DNA of 64,000 nucleotides from a bacterium (GCA_021778415.1 JAJYCL010000004.1:53173-117172), one strand, 5' to 3'. Counted from the stretch's first letter, positions 41,093 through 50,455 are shown. Made by a program: numbers and translations. Notes: generated by a model not told the origin, from the sequence alone.

Positions 41093-42456
41093 TACACGAA
41101 GACTCCGTTGCGCATGCGCGCCGATCCGCCGACAAAGACATCGCGTAAACCCGTCGGCAAGCTTCGTGGAATCGCGTACGTCGCCGTATCGGTAAACGTC
41201 TCTGCACCGAAAACGATGAGATCCGCATCGAGTCCCACTGCAATTGTTCCGCGCGATTTTTGGCCGAAAATTCGCGCCGGAAGCGAGGTCATTCGGCGCA
41301 CGGCTTCTTCGATGCTGAGTGTTGTTTTTTTGCGGACGAACCGACCAAAAATGCGCGGCATCGTTCCGAATGCTCGGGGATGAACGAGATTGGGAAGATT
41401 GCCGGAGATTTCAAGGGGAACGGGAGCGGCACTGGTGCCGACGCAACAGAAATCGGCCGACAGTACCGTTGCGAGATCGCTTTCATCGAGAGAAAAGGCG
41501 AACACGCCGAGGCTATCGCCAAGTTCGGCGAGGAGTTCGACGGCCGCACGCGCCGGCGGCAGGCGCCTGCGCCGTGCAATTTCATCGAAGGGTAAACCGA
41601 GTAATTCGGTGTGCGTTTCATCATCGATATGAGCGAGCACGAGATCGCGCCATGCAAACCGTCGGGCGACATCGAGTTGAATCGCGAGGGCCGCTCGGCG
41701 CTGTGGTTGCGAGAGTTGCAAGGCCAGTGCATTGCGCTTCGGCAGCGTTGCAGGCAGCAGATCCGAGAGGCGCATCCAGACGGCGATATAGGGGTACATA
41801 TCGACGGTGACATCGATGCTGGAACGTCGTGCCGCGTCGATTCGTTCGAGAAGTTCATGGACGCGGCCGAAGTTTCGCTTCCACTGTGCTTTGAGGTGGG
41901 TGATGTGGACGGAAAATTGCCCGCTACGAGCAAGGGCTATGGCTTCGTCAACGGCCGTAACAACCTCATCACCTTCATCGCGCAGGTGGACGTGGAGCCG
42001 TCGGATGCCCGATTCTTGCGCGGCGGCGAGGAGCGCCGGCTCAAGATACCCGCGACGAAGATCGATCGAGAGGCCGACCGCTCCGGCGGCGGCTTCGCGG
42101 ACCTTGGCGACGGTCGTTCCGGCTGCTAAGGGCAGGGCACGAACCGGGAGGCCCGCAAGATCCTTGACCCCCGGAGCCTCGCTGCCACAGCCGCCGATGA
42201 TGGCCGTCGTGATGCCTTGGCCGAGAAGGCCGCGTAGATCGGGTCGGTCCAGCCAGCTGGCGTGCGCACTCGCGTTGCTGTCGATGAACCCCGGAGCGAG
42301 GATCATCCCCTGGCAGGGGATGCGGGTATGCGCCGCATGCTCGCGCAGATCGCCGATGAGGGCAATTTTCGAATCGACGACGGCAACATCGGTGCAAAAC
42401 CCGGGGCCGCCGCTCCCATCGAGGATTTGAGGACCCTCAAAAATCAGGTCGATCAT
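41092..42456 (-). CDS. D-aminoacylase-like amidohydrolase with altered metal site
   Basis: 454 residues (MIDLIFEGPQILDGSGGPGF). Overall pattern is N-acyl-D-amino-acid deacylase: GLLGQGITTAIIGGCGSE, HVHLRDEGDEVV, HITHLKAQ and NLVHPRAFGTMPRIFGRFVR, plus GTIAVGLDADLIVF near the end. However, the N-terminal HxH metal motif is NAS (residues 61-63, in GFIDSNASAHASW) and the catalytic GSDG is GTSA (in FCCVGTSAAPVP). The Cys of GGCG (90) and the HLK His remain. Activity is therefore doubtful, or a different chemistry is used. The stop overlaps the BsuPI-like start by one base. Confidence 0.8.
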   Translation of the reverse strand: MIDLIFEGPQILDGSGGPGFCTDVAVVDSKIALIGDLREHAAHTRIPCQGMILAPGFIDSNASAHASWLDRPDLRGLLGQGITTAIIGGCGSEAPGVKDLAGLPVRALPLAAGTTVAKVREAAAGAVGLSIDLRRGYLEPALLAAAQESGIRRLHVHLRDEGDEVVTAVDEAIALARSGQFSVHITHLKAQWKRNFGRVHELLERIDAARRSSIDVTVDMYPYIAVWMRLSDLLPATLPKRNALALQLSQPQRRAALAIQLDVARRFAWRDLVLAHIDDETHTELLGLPFDEIARRRRLPPARAAVELLAELGDSLGVFAFSLDESDLATVLSADFCCVGTSAAPVPLEISGNLPNLVHPRAFGTMPRIFGRFVRKKTTLSIEEAVRRMTSLPARIFGQKSRGTIAVGLDADLIVFGAETFTDTATYAIPRSLPTGLRDVFVGGSARMRNGVFV

Positions 42457-42542
42457 GCGGTTTGATATTGCATTGAACGACAGGCGCTCGCTCGGCAGCT
42501 AAGGTGACAGGGTAGCCAAGTCGTGGCGGTATGGAGGAAGAG

Positions 42543-42752
42543 ATGCAAGAGAATAAACCAATCGTTCCGGGGATGTCGGTGCGTGAAGCGGGTCGTCTCG
42601 GCGGAGAGCGGGTGAAAGCCAAATACGGTCCGGAATATTTCGAACAGCTTGGACGTCGCGGCGGCCAGGCGACGAAGACCAAATATGGTCCGACTCACTT
42701 CGAGAATATCGGCCGAAAGGGTGGCTCGGCCAAGCGAATTACCGAGGTGTAG
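42543..42752 (+). CDS. KGG-repeat small stress-type protein
   Basis: 69 residues from ATG 42543, preceded by GGAGGA. Three tandem copies of a 20-residue unit with (A/G)RxGG and KYG motifs: EAGRLGGERVKAKYGPEYF, QLGRRGGQATKTKYGPTHF, NIGRKGGSAK. Such KGG-type repeat proteins are small, hydrophilic and often induced by stress. Here the repeat is unusually regular. Its stop lies inside the end of the next minus-strand gene (14-bp tail overlap). Confidence 0.8.
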   Translation: MQENKPIVPGMSVREAGRLGGERVKAKYGPEYFEQLGRRGGQATKTKYGPTHFENIGRKGGSAKRITEV

Positions 42753-43254
42753 CTCTCGAAGCCCCACAAACTCGGGCCATGGCGGCCTCGGCAGATGCCT
42801 TGACGTCTGCCCGGCTGCTCCCGCCATCGCCCTGGATGGTTGCGATGAGCCCTTGATGCGTGGAGAAGACGAATTTCCCCGAATCATATTCCACAAGCGA
42901 GCATGGATTGCCGGAGACATTATGCGTCCCAAAGCGGATCGCGAACGTCTGTGTCGGCCATTCCGAAAGTAGCACGTGAGCTCCATGTTGGCCGTCGTAT
43001 TCGATGGCGATTCCGCGCGTCGAGGGCTTATCCGGGCCACCAAGCGGCGGAAGGACGGCGTACACCTGATGCTCTGCCAAAGGAAGGAACGGGTGGAGCC
43101 GTGTTTGCGTCATCACCTTTGCGAGCGGCATCGTCACGCCACGGTCCTCAATGAGCATCGGCGTTGCCGATGGGGTAGGTGACGGAGCCGGCTGCCGTGC
43201 GCCGCAGGCAACGAGTACAGCAAAAGCGAGTACGGCAAACACGCGAGCAACCAT
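42739..43254 (-). CDS. Lipoprotein of unknown function
   Basis: 171 residues from ATG 43254 (MVARVFAVLAFAVLVACG, lipobox LVAC). A Pro/Thr/Ser-rich stretch (PAPSPTPSATP) follows the Cys. The folded part has RGIAIEYDGQHGAHVLLSEWPTQTFAIRFGTHNVSGNPCSLVEYDSGKFVFSTHQGLIATIQG, a small beta-rich domain with a conserved Cys pair. It is encoded after the LptC-like gene and may belong to the same envelope unit. Function not recognised. Confidence 0.7.
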   Translation of the reverse strand: MVARVFAVLAFAVLVACGARQPAPSPTPSATPMLIEDRGVTMPLAKVMTQTRLHPFLPLAEHQVYAVLPPLGGPDKPSTRGIAIEYDGQHGAHVLLSEWPTQTFAIRFGTHNVSGNPCSLVEYDSGKFVFSTHQGLIATIQGDGGSSRADVKASAEAAMARVCGASRATPR

Positions 43255-43274
43255 GGGACCGGGATTCCTCCGAA

Positions 43275-43856
43275 TCAATGAGATGCCTGCGACGGTTTGT
43301 GCTGGATGAGGACGCTGCCGTCGACGCTGGTGAGGTGGACGGTATTTTTGTTGAAATCGATCACCGCACCGCCGATTTTAAGGACGCGATTTCCGGTGCG
43401 CAAAAAACTTGGGTGATCCAAACGCATAAGATGCAAGGCGTTCGTCCAGATCATCTCATCGGTTTCAAAGCGTTCATCGGCTTTGGGATCGGCACGCGTG
43501 ATCACCACTTTGCCCGTTGCGGTAAAATCTAAGGATTGGGTGTTGAGCGTAATTTCTTGCGCCGTAACATGCATGTATGGCTTGCCATTTTTATAGACGA
43601 CGCCATTGTGGATGCCTTGAATCGTCCCGGCGGTACCATCTGTTGAAAGTTGCGCATGGGTGTAATCGAAGGTCCACGATTTGGTGGAAATTTTGTTGCC
43701 ATGCATCGTGCCGCCATACAGATCCATTCCTTGCTGCGTCGGTAACGCCGGCAGATCGTTTCCAGCCAGGGTGATGCCGAGAATAATAAACACCCCGAAT
43801 GCAACGCCGCTGCTCAGCGCAATAAGTTTCCAGGGCCAGCGTCGCCAATTAGCCAT
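43275..43856 (-). CDS. lptC: LptC-like LPS export protein
   Basis: 193 residues from ATG 43856 (MANWRRWPWKLIALSSGVAFGVFIILG, one membrane anchor). The periplasmic part has the beta-strand repeats of the LptA/LptC jellyroll: DLYGGTMHGNKISTKSWTFDYTHAQLST, HVTAQEITLNTQSLDFTATGKVVITR and DEMIWTNALHLMRLDHPSFLRTG. The function is to pass LPS from the inner-membrane LptBFG complex to LptA. The start overlaps the lnt stop by 8 bp. Confidence 0.8.
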   Translation of the reverse strand: MANWRRWPWKLIALSSGVAFGVFIILGITLAGNDLPALPTQQGMDLYGGTMHGNKISTKSWTFDYTHAQLSTDGTAGTIQGIHNGVVYKNGKPYMHVTAQEITLNTQSLDFTATGKVVITRADPKADERFETDEMIWTNALHLMRLDHPSFLRTGNRVLKIGGAVIDFNKNTVHLTSVDGSVLIQHKPSQASH

Positions 43857-45306
43857 CGGTTGTCTCTCTTTGTCTGCGCTGAGCAAGCACGAGCACAACA
43901 TAAAAGAACGCGAGCATCACGATGACCGGCGTCGGGCCATAGCGAGCAAACGGCGATCCGGTCGGCAAACCGATCAGACCCGTGACGACGGCCTGCGTCG
44001 CAAGATGACTTCGCTCGGTGTAGTTTCCCGTTGGGGCGATGATGCCGCTGATTCCGGTTGAGGCCGCGCGCAACAGCCAGGTGCCGTTTTCAACGGCGCG
44101 GAGCTGCGCAATTTGTGCGTGAGCATAGGGTCCGGCCGATGTACCGAACCATGCGTCGTCGGTGGAAACGGCGAGCATCTGCGCGCCGTTGGCAATTTGC
44201 GCATGGGCGAGATCGGAGAACGCCGACTCCCAACAAATCAGCGGAGCAAAAGGCAGCGCGCCGCTATCGTAGACACCATCGATATGACCGTGTGCGAAAT
44301 TCCCATTGAGCTTTCCAACATAGGGAAGCCACGAAAGAAACGCGCTTCCCGGAAACGATTCGGCATACGGTACGAGTTGTCGTTTTGCATAGGTTGCCGC
44401 GAGTGCTCCGTTCGCATCGAAAATATAGAGCGCGTTGTAGATGCCGTTTTCATTGGCAAGCAAACTGCCCACGACGAGCGTTGCGTGCGTCGAACGGGCG
44501 AGCGCACCGAAGCGCGCAAGCAGCGATGGATCGCGATTCAGTTCGGTGGTGATGACGGTCTCAGGCCAAAGAATCATCTTCGGATGGTGCTGTGCCGCAG
44601 CTTGCGTGAGCGTCGTGTAGCGCGTAATTGCCGTTTGCAGTGAATCGGGCTGCCATTTGAGCGATTGCGTAATGTTGCCTTGAATGGCAGCGACTTCAAT
44701 AGTTGGCGATGGTGCGTGGCGGGCGGGCCAAAAAATCCATGCAAGGGTAAGGGCAACGGCGATCGTCGCGTAGGTCGTGAGCATCGGCACAAGAGTTTTG
44801 CGACGTAGTGCGTCGGCCGCGTAAAAGCCGAGCAGGCAAAGCACAAATGTGATGCCGTATGTGCCGATATATGCAGCGAACACCACAAGCGGCGAATTCG
44901 CTTGCGAATAGCCGAGTTGCGCAAAAGGAGCCCCTAAGACGCCGACGGAGCGTCCCCATTCAAAAACCGTGAATGCGCATGCTCCCGCAAACGGCAACAA
45001 TGCTGCCGGTACGCGCGGTGCAGCAAAGCGAATACTTGCGGCTACGGCAGCGAAGGCCAGCCCCTCGAGCATCGCCGGTAAAAGGATGACCGCAGGCCAG
45101 AACGGGCCGACGTACCCACCGACGGTCGTCGCAAACCACGAGAACGAGACCGCAAAATAGACGATTCCCGCGAACCATCCGAGCAGAATGGCACGTTTGT
45201 AGGATGCGTTCGTTGCCGTCCAGAACAGCGCCGCCGCGCCTACAGGCGCGAGCCACGCAGCGTTAATCTTCGGAAATGCCGCTGCGAGGGCAAGGGCGCC
45301 GCACAT
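43849..45306 (-). CDS. lnt: Apolipoprotein N-acyltransferase
   Basis: About 485 residues from ATG 45306; a TTG at 45354 would add 16 residues but would overlap the divergent gene's start. The N-terminal half has six to seven membrane helices. The C-terminal nitrilase-like catalytic domain keeps the triad Glu (MILWPETVI), Lys (KRQLVPYAE) and Cys (LICWESAF). It transfers an acyl chain to the N-terminal Cys of lipoproteins, which this window encodes in number (45344, 43254, 52395, 50455 and others). It lies next to the LptC-like gene. Confidence 0.95.
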   Translation of the reverse strand: MCGALALAAAFPKINAAWLAPVGAAALFWTATNASYKRAILLGWFAGIVYFAVSFSWFATTVGGYVGPFWPAVILLPAMLEGLAFAAVAASIRFAAPRVPAALLPFAGACAFTVFEWGRSVGVLGAPFAQLGYSQANSPLVVFAAYIGTYGITFVLCLLGFYAADALRRKTLVPMLTTYATIAVALTLAWIFWPARHAPSPTIEVAAIQGNITQSLKWQPDSLQTAITRYTTLTQAAAQHHPKMILWPETVITTELNRDPSLLARFGALARSTHATLVVGSLLANENGIYNALYIFDANGALAATYAKRQLVPYAESFPGSAFLSWLPYVGKLNGNFAHGHIDGVYDSGALPFAPLICWESAFSDLAHAQIANGAQMLAVSTDDAWFGTSAGPYAHAQIAQLRAVENGTWLLRAASTGISGIIAPTGNYTERSHLATQAVVTGLIGLPTGSPFARYGPTPVIVMLAFFYVVLVLAQRRQRETTDG

Positions 45307-45343
45307 TGCAATGAGTGCGTCGCGAAGGCGTCCGGAGGAATCA

Positions 45344-46141
45344 ATGGTTCGCAAAGTCGGTTTTCTCGTACTCGTTTTAGCCTGTGTCGTTGTGTCGTGC
45401 GGACGTCAAGTGACGCCTAATCGGACCAGCGCCCAGGGTTCGGGCTTGCCCTCGGGGTTCATGCTGGTCAAATACACTGTAGCTAACGGCTTCGATTTCA
45501 ATAACGTTCGCTACGATGTAGTGTTCAACACGACGGGCACGGGGACTCCCTACGCGCTCCTCTCAAGCGGGTATTCGAATTACAGCTTAGGATTTATCGT
45601 CGGCAACAATCTCGGATCGTTGACGCCAAGCGGCTGCACGGGGACCTGCGTCGCCGTCGTGCAGTATCTCCCGCAACCCGGCGGTGGTGCACCGCGCGTT
45701 CTTCCGCTGCTCTATACGCCGCAGCAACTGCAATTTAACCCCAACAGCAATGGCTTGGGCACGGAATTTTCGATTACGTTTAGCCGCGCACTCGCCTTTG
45801 GCATCGGTACACCGAGCCCAACAGCATCGCCCACACCGACGCCCGTCCCAACGGCAACGCCGACTGCGGCGCCGTCGGCATCGCCCTCCGGTAGCCCGAC
45901 GCCAAGCCCGACACCGACATCGCTGCCGTCACAGGGTACGTGGTACTTTAATTTTTTCACGACCGATGTGAATAATAACCCCATCGATGCAATCGGCGCC
46001 AACGGCATCCAGGATGTCTCGTTTTCTCAACCCTTGGATACGACGACGGTGTTCGATCTGACGCAACCCGTTACGGGACAGCAGCAAGTCACACCGCCGC
46101 AAGCGCAAATCTACGCCTGGGAAATCGCAAACACGCCGTAG
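45344..46141 (+). CDS. Lipoprotein with Pro/Ser/Thr-rich linker
   Basis: 265 residues from ATG 45344 with GGAGG upstream. Lipobox VVSC (MVRKVGFLVLVLACVVVSC). The first module (to about 150) contains VKYTVANGFDFNNVRYDVVF; the linker (165-205) is almost only P, S, T and A; the last 60 residues (YFNFFTTDVNNNPIDAIGANG) form a second small domain. This build of lipobox, globular head, PT linker and a second domain is repeated in several surface proteins of this region. Function unknown. Confidence 0.7.
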   Translation: MVRKVGFLVLVLACVVVSCGRQVTPNRTSAQGSGLPSGFMLVKYTVANGFDFNNVRYDVVFNTTGTGTPYALLSSGYSNYSLGFIVGNNLGSLTPSGCTGTCVAVVQYLPQPGGGAPRVLPLLYTPQQLQFNPNSNGLGTEFSITFSRALAFGIGTPSPTASPTPTPVPTATPTAAPSASPSGSPTPSPTPTSLPSQGTWYFNFFTTDVNNNPIDAIGANGIQDVSFSQPLDTTTVFDLTQPVTGQQQVTPPQAQIYAWEIANTP

Positions 46142-46147
46142 ATTCGG

Positions 46148-48814
46148 TTAGAAATTAAAGCCGCTGGGGATGATTGGCCCGTTTTGGCCGACGCCGAAGT
46201 TGGCGGCGCGATTCGGGAAGGCGAGAATATCGACGGAGACGTTGACGATCTTGAGCGCTTGATTATATTGCAGTCGCAGTTCATAGCAATCGCCGATGAT
46301 GTGACTGAAATAGATCGTCTTGTTGATGATGCGCCCTTTATTCTTCCAATCGAAGGTTCCGACGAATTGAATTTGCCCGCCACGGCCGAAGGGTGACGAC
46401 ACTTGAAACGTCGTCGGCTGAAAACCTTGGCCCGAGCCCGGGCTAAATGCACCGCCGAGTAAGACCAGCGAACGCGGTGACGGCTTGGCGATAAGGTTGT
46501 AGGAGACGGGTTGTGCCTGGCCGTTAAAGAGTGTGGAAAAATTCAACGTTCCCGAGTACACGTCGCCGTTGAAAAAGCGCAACGTATCTTGCGCCGATTT
46601 GGAATTGATCGACGAGAGCAAATCGAGTTGCGAGAACGGGACGGTTGCCGGGCCGTTAAAATTTGCTTCGTTATACGACAGCGTATTGGCGAAATGTCGG
46701 CCGATCGGGGTTTGTAGGGTAATAGCTTGCTGAATCGAGGCTTTCATATCGCCCGTTCCGTAGGCATATTGCGTGACATTCAGATTTGCCGAGAGATCGC
46801 TGTTGTAGACGCGATAGACGGCGGGGCCAACGGTAAACGCTAAGGCGGCGCGGCTTGTGGCAAAGGAATCGATGGCTTCGCTGTATTCGCCAACCGTGAA
46901 GTTCCCTTGAACCGGAACAATAAAATGCGGGAAAAACTGATTAGGTCGAATCGTGATTTCGGGGAGCTTCGAATAGCCGAACGGTTGAGCAGAAAAGTTC
47001 TTATCGAAGGTAACGGTGGTATTGGTTTTTCGCCCGACGATGTTTGTGGTATTGGTGAAATGTGCGGTGGAGTTCGAACTTGAAAAACCGCCGTAACTCG
47101 TTTGACTGGTGTTAAAGCTATAATTCAGTTGATTGCTGAGGCCGGCGCGAAATTGTCGCGTATCGGAGAACGAAAGCGCCGTTGAAGATGATTGCGATCC
47201 CGTCGACGAGCGCGTGAATCCATAGGCTTGCTGCGCGTGCAAGCCGGTATGCGTAATCATCCCGTTGAGCGATGTCGACGGCGGCAGATTCGTCAGTGGC
47301 CCATATGCCGATTGATAGTTTAGGCCGAATTGTCCGCGCAATGTTTGCGAGAAATTTTCCGTCTCTTGGGCTTGAAGATTAAACGTCGTTGTCTGGACGC
47401 GACGATCACGGATGCCGTAGGCATTGACGGAGAGCGATCGCTTGCCGTTTTTCTTCGTGTAAAACCCGACGTAGCCCAACCCTAAGCCGACCTTCGTGAA
47501 ATAATCGACGCGATAATACCCGTAATAGTATTGGTCCTTGCCGAAGCCTAACTGGGTTTTGATCCAGAATCCTTCGGGCTCATCGTAGCCGACAAGCGGG
47601 AAATATGATGGACGGCGGGTTTCATCGACCACTTGACGCAACGGAATGACAACGAGCGGAAGAAAGAAGACCGCCGCGGCACCAAGCCACAAAATGACAC
47701 TGTGGATGACGATTTTTTGGCCCGGATACACATCCATCGTTTTTCCGGTCATGTGATAGCCGGAACGCCAGCGCTCGCAAGTCGTGATAAAGGCGTCTTT
47801 GCCGTGCGCGACTCCGCCGGCATCGGTATGTAAATCGGTCGCTTTAAAATGCACGAGCCCTTGATCGACACCTTGATCGCTCGTTCCACGCCCGCCGGTG
47901 AGTTTCGCCGTTTGCGAGATGGTATCGAAGACGATGGTGTTGCCCTGCAGAATCGAATCGCGATTGTGATTGATGATGTAGGGATGCCCGGTGATGGTTA
48001 CGGTGCGGAGCCCGTCGAAATGCGCACGATCACCGACGATTTCTCCGGTCGCGTAAAAGATATGGACATTGCCGATGGCATCGCCGGGTTTTCCTAGGCT
48101 CGTATTGCCATCGACTTTATCGGAAAGGATCGCAATATCGTTTGGCGGTAGCGTCGGCGCACCCGATGGCGCGGCGAGCGGCCCGGGCCGCTGCACCCCG
48201 CCGGCTGGCGGAATGGGTGGCGGAGTTTCACCACCGCGAACGAGAAAAATCGGACTCGGATTGGCGTTTGCATCGGGAGTTGGCGTCGGTACGGGCGGTG
48301 GCGTCACGTGCGCCGGTGTCGGCATGCCGAACGGCATGGGAGTGGGCGAGGGCCCGAATGGATTCGCACTCGGCGTCGGTGACGGTGTTGCCCCGAGCGG
48401 CGTCGGCGACGGGCTGACGAGTGCCTGAGGTGTGGCTTGGGCGACGAGCGTTTGGCTTGCGATGCTTTGCGCGCAATTCGCGCCGCGCATGATCTGCATC
48501 ACATGATCGTTGAGTCGATGTTGGATTGCCGCCGGAGTCGGCATGGTTTGCACGAGGACGGCAAATGCACAGAGGAGTGCAACGAATGCGGATTTCCATT
48601 TGATCGGTGCTATTCGAAGCGGCGCGTGAAATTGCCGGATCGCCAAGACAACGCGAAGTTCGGCGCTTTCTAGGGCGACATCGTTGGTGGCAACGGCGTG
48701 CGTGGGCGAGTGTGCGAACGCATGCACCGAAATCGGCGAGGCGAAGAGCGCGACAAATGCCAGGAGTACCGCGCAAGCGATGAGGCTGCGGCGCGAAGCC
48801 AAAAATGAACGCAT
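46148..48814 (-). CDS. lptD: LptD-like outer-membrane LPS-assembly protein
   Basis: 888 residues from ATG 48814. The N-terminus has two separate hydrophobic stretches (LIACAVLLAFVALFAS and FVALLCAFAVLVQTM) before a 90-residue Pro/Thr/Ala linker. Then an OstA domain (DAIGNVHIFYATGEIVGDRAHFDGLRTVTITGHPYII, ILQGNTIVFDTISQTAKLTG) and CERWRSGYHMTGKTMDVYPGQKIVIHSVILWL. The remaining 450 residues are aromatic-rich amphipathic beta strands of a barrel (YYGYYRVDYFTKVGLGLGYVGF, many Tyr/Phe). The last strand ends in Phe. It inserts LPS into the outer leaflet. LptF is immediately upstream. Confidence 0.85.
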   Translation of the reverse strand: MRSFLASRRSLIACAVLLAFVALFASPISVHAFAHSPTHAVATNDVALESAELRVVLAIRQFHAPLRIAPIKWKSAFVALLCAFAVLVQTMPTPAAIQHRLNDHVMQIMRGANCAQSIASQTLVAQATPQALVSPSPTPLGATPSPTPSANPFGPSPTPMPFGMPTPAHVTPPPVPTPTPDANANPSPIFLVRGGETPPPIPPAGGVQRPGPLAAPSGAPTLPPNDIAILSDKVDGNTSLGKPGDAIGNVHIFYATGEIVGDRAHFDGLRTVTITGHPYIINHNRDSILQGNTIVFDTISQTAKLTGGRGTSDQGVDQGLVHFKATDLHTDAGGVAHGKDAFITTCERWRSGYHMTGKTMDVYPGQKIVIHSVILWLGAAAVFFLPLVVIPLRQVVDETRRPSYFPLVGYDEPEGFWIKTQLGFGKDQYYYGYYRVDYFTKVGLGLGYVGFYTKKNGKRSLSVNAYGIRDRRVQTTTFNLQAQETENFSQTLRGQFGLNYQSAYGPLTNLPPSTSLNGMITHTGLHAQQAYGFTRSSTGSQSSSTALSFSDTRQFRAGLSNQLNYSFNTSQTSYGGFSSSNSTAHFTNTTNIVGRKTNTTVTFDKNFSAQPFGYSKLPEITIRPNQFFPHFIVPVQGNFTVGEYSEAIDSFATSRAALAFTVGPAVYRVYNSDLSANLNVTQYAYGTGDMKASIQQAITLQTPIGRHFANTLSYNEANFNGPATVPFSQLDLLSSINSKSAQDTLRFFNGDVYSGTLNFSTLFNGQAQPVSYNLIAKPSPRSLVLLGGAFSPGSGQGFQPTTFQVSSPFGRGGQIQFVGTFDWKNKGRIINKTIYFSHIIGDCYELRLQYNQALKIVNVSVDILAFPNRAANFGVGQNGPIIPSGFNF

Positions 48815-48819
48815 CGGCT

Positions 48820-49974
48820 TCAGTGCTCTTCTAACCAGAGTAAGATAAGCCCAGCCACGCCAAAGGCGATGTTTGGAATCCACGCTGCAAGCTCGGGTGG
48901 AAACGCGTTGTTACGTCCGAGAGCTGCGAATGCCGAAACCAACAAATAATAGGCAAAAAACGCGCCCATGGCCAGGGCCATTCCGACCATGCGCCCACGC
49001 TTGCCAAAGCGCAGCGCTAGCGGAAGCGAGAGCAACACTCCGACGACGCAGGCAAACGGCCACGCCGTTTTATCGGCGAGATTAATTTCTAAATTCGCCA
49101 ACGCAGTGCCGCCGATCCCTTGAGATTTCAACGCGTTGACTTGTGCGCCCAGAGCCTTGGAGTTCATCGTCCACGGATCGCTGTTTGCCGTCGACATAAA
49201 CTGCGCGGCGGTCTCACCTAAGGGGAGGCCGATATACATCTTCTTAATTTTTTGCTGCGCGACAACGTAGCCTTTATCGTTATATCGCGTTTGAATCGCA
49301 TCGTGAAGTTCCAGGCGACCGTTTTCTAGCGTTCCCGTATTCGCTTGAACGGTTTCATTCCACCAGCCCGTGCGCCCGGGACGAAAAATCTGCACGCCTT
49401 GCATCGTTTTATTATCCGGCAAGAGTTGCGTGACGTAGAAGACGTTATTGGTGTCGGGATCTTTGCGGAAGAACTGCGGCTCGACGGGGAGCGAACTCGT
49501 ATGATAGATAATCTGATAGAAGGTGCGTGTGGATTGATCGACAGCCACCGGCGCGATATATTCGTTCATCAAATACGCGAGTATGAAGGTAACGATGCCA
49601 AAAAGTAACGGCGTAATCGCAAAGCGGCGAATGGAAACGCCGGCAGTGCGCATCGCCGTGATTTCTGAATCGCCCATGAGCCGGCCCATGGCAAGCAGCG
49701 TGGCGAAAAGCGCAGCAAACGGAAAGGCCATCGGAATTGCTTGCGGCACGCGGAATACGACGAATCGCAGCACCAAAAAAATTGGCGCATGTTGATTGAT
49801 GATGTAATCCGCAGCGATGAAAAAAATGTTGAGCGCCCAGAAGAGCAAGAACGCCGAGAACGCAAAAAAGAACGGCCCGAGCAATTCTTTGAACACGTAC
49901 GCATCCATAATGGGAATGCGAAGCGACAGGCGCTTTAAGCGTGGAAATGGACGCGTTGACGAGTAGGTGGCCAT
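48820..49974 (-). CDS. lptF: LptF/LptG-family LPS export permease
   Basis: 384 residues from ATG 49974; a longer open frame upstream has no family support. YjgP/YjgQ architecture: LRIPIMDAYVFKELLGPFFFAFSAFLLFWAL (helix 1), helices 2-3 (FVVFRVPQAIPMAFPFAALFATLLAMGRLMGDSEITAMRTAGVS contains the family signature DSEITAMRTAG), a periplasmic jellyroll (about 150-270), and three C-terminal helices (WPFACVVGVLLSLPLALRFG). It forms, with LptB and a partner, the ABC transporter that extracts LPS. Five bases separate it from lptD. Confidence 0.93.
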   Translation of the reverse strand: MATYSSTRPFPRLKRLSLRIPIMDAYVFKELLGPFFFAFSAFLLFWALNIFFIAADYIINQHAPIFLVLRFVVFRVPQAIPMAFPFAALFATLLAMGRLMGDSEITAMRTAGVSIRRFAITPLLFGIVTFILAYLMNEYIAPVAVDQSTRTFYQIIYHTSSLPVEPQFFRKDPDTNNVFYVTQLLPDNKTMQGVQIFRPGRTGWWNETVQANTGTLENGRLELHDAIQTRYNDKGYVVAQQKIKKMYIGLPLGETAAQFMSTANSDPWTMNSKALGAQVNALKSQGIGGTALANLEINLADKTAWPFACVVGVLLSLPLALRFGKRGRMVGMALAMGAFFAYYLLVSAFAALGRNNAFPPELAAWIPNIAFGVAGLILLWLEEH

Positions 49975-49984
49975 CCCGCGGCGG

Positions 49985-50455
49985 CTAGTAGCTCTGGTAA
50001 GCGTCGACGACGCGAGCGACGTACGCTTGCGTTTCCGCGAACGGTGGAATGCCATGATAGGCATCGACGGCACCGGGCCCGGCGTTATAGGCCGCCGCCG
50101 CCAGCGCAATATTCCCGTGATACCGTGCGAGCATCGAAGCCAGGTAGGCCGAGCCGCAGCGAACATTTTGCGTGGGATCGAAGGGGTTGCTGAGACCGCA
50201 GGCCTGCGAGGTGGCGGGCATCAGTTGCATCAGGCCTTGCGCGCCAGCAGCGGAGATCGCATGGGCATCGCCCGCCGATTCGGCCATGAGAACGGCGCGA
50301 ATTAAGCCAGCCGGCGCGTGTGACGTGGCCGCCCCATCGGCGACGAGGCTATCGATCTGGGCCGGGGTCATGGCGCGTGGCGCATAGGGAAGATATCCGG
50401 AGCCGCCGCAGCCGAAGAGAAGAGCCAAAGCCAACCAGGGAGCGATACGCCGCAT
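49985..50455 (-). CDS. Lytic transglycosylase (SLT domain) lipoprotein
   Basis: 156 residues from ATG 50455 (MRRIAPWLALALLFGC, lipobox LFGC). The SLT fold has the catalytic Glu in LIRAVLMAESAGDAHAISAAGAQGLMQLMPATS, and NVRCGSAYLASMLARYHGNIALAAAAYNAGPGAVDAYHG, matching Slt/MltC-like family 1. It cleaves the MurNAc-GlcNAc bond in the periplasm. It is encoded just upstream of the lptF-lptD pair in the same direction. Confidence 0.92.
   Translation of the reverse strand: MRRIAPWLALALLFGCGGSGYLPYAPRAMTPAQIDSLVADGAATSHAPAGLIRAVLMAESAGDAHAISAAGAQGLMQLMPATSQACGLSNPFDPTQNVRCGSAYLASMLARYHGNIALAAAAYNAGPGAVDAYHGIPPFAETQAYVARVVDAYQSY

Noticed and set aside
45712..46008. Antisense frame over the PT-rich linker, and Pro/Thr-rich periodicity as a DNA repeat array
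   Set aside because: The periodicity comes from codons for Pro, Thr, Ser and Ala in a protein linker; the antisense frame (Gly/Val/Asp) is a by-product.
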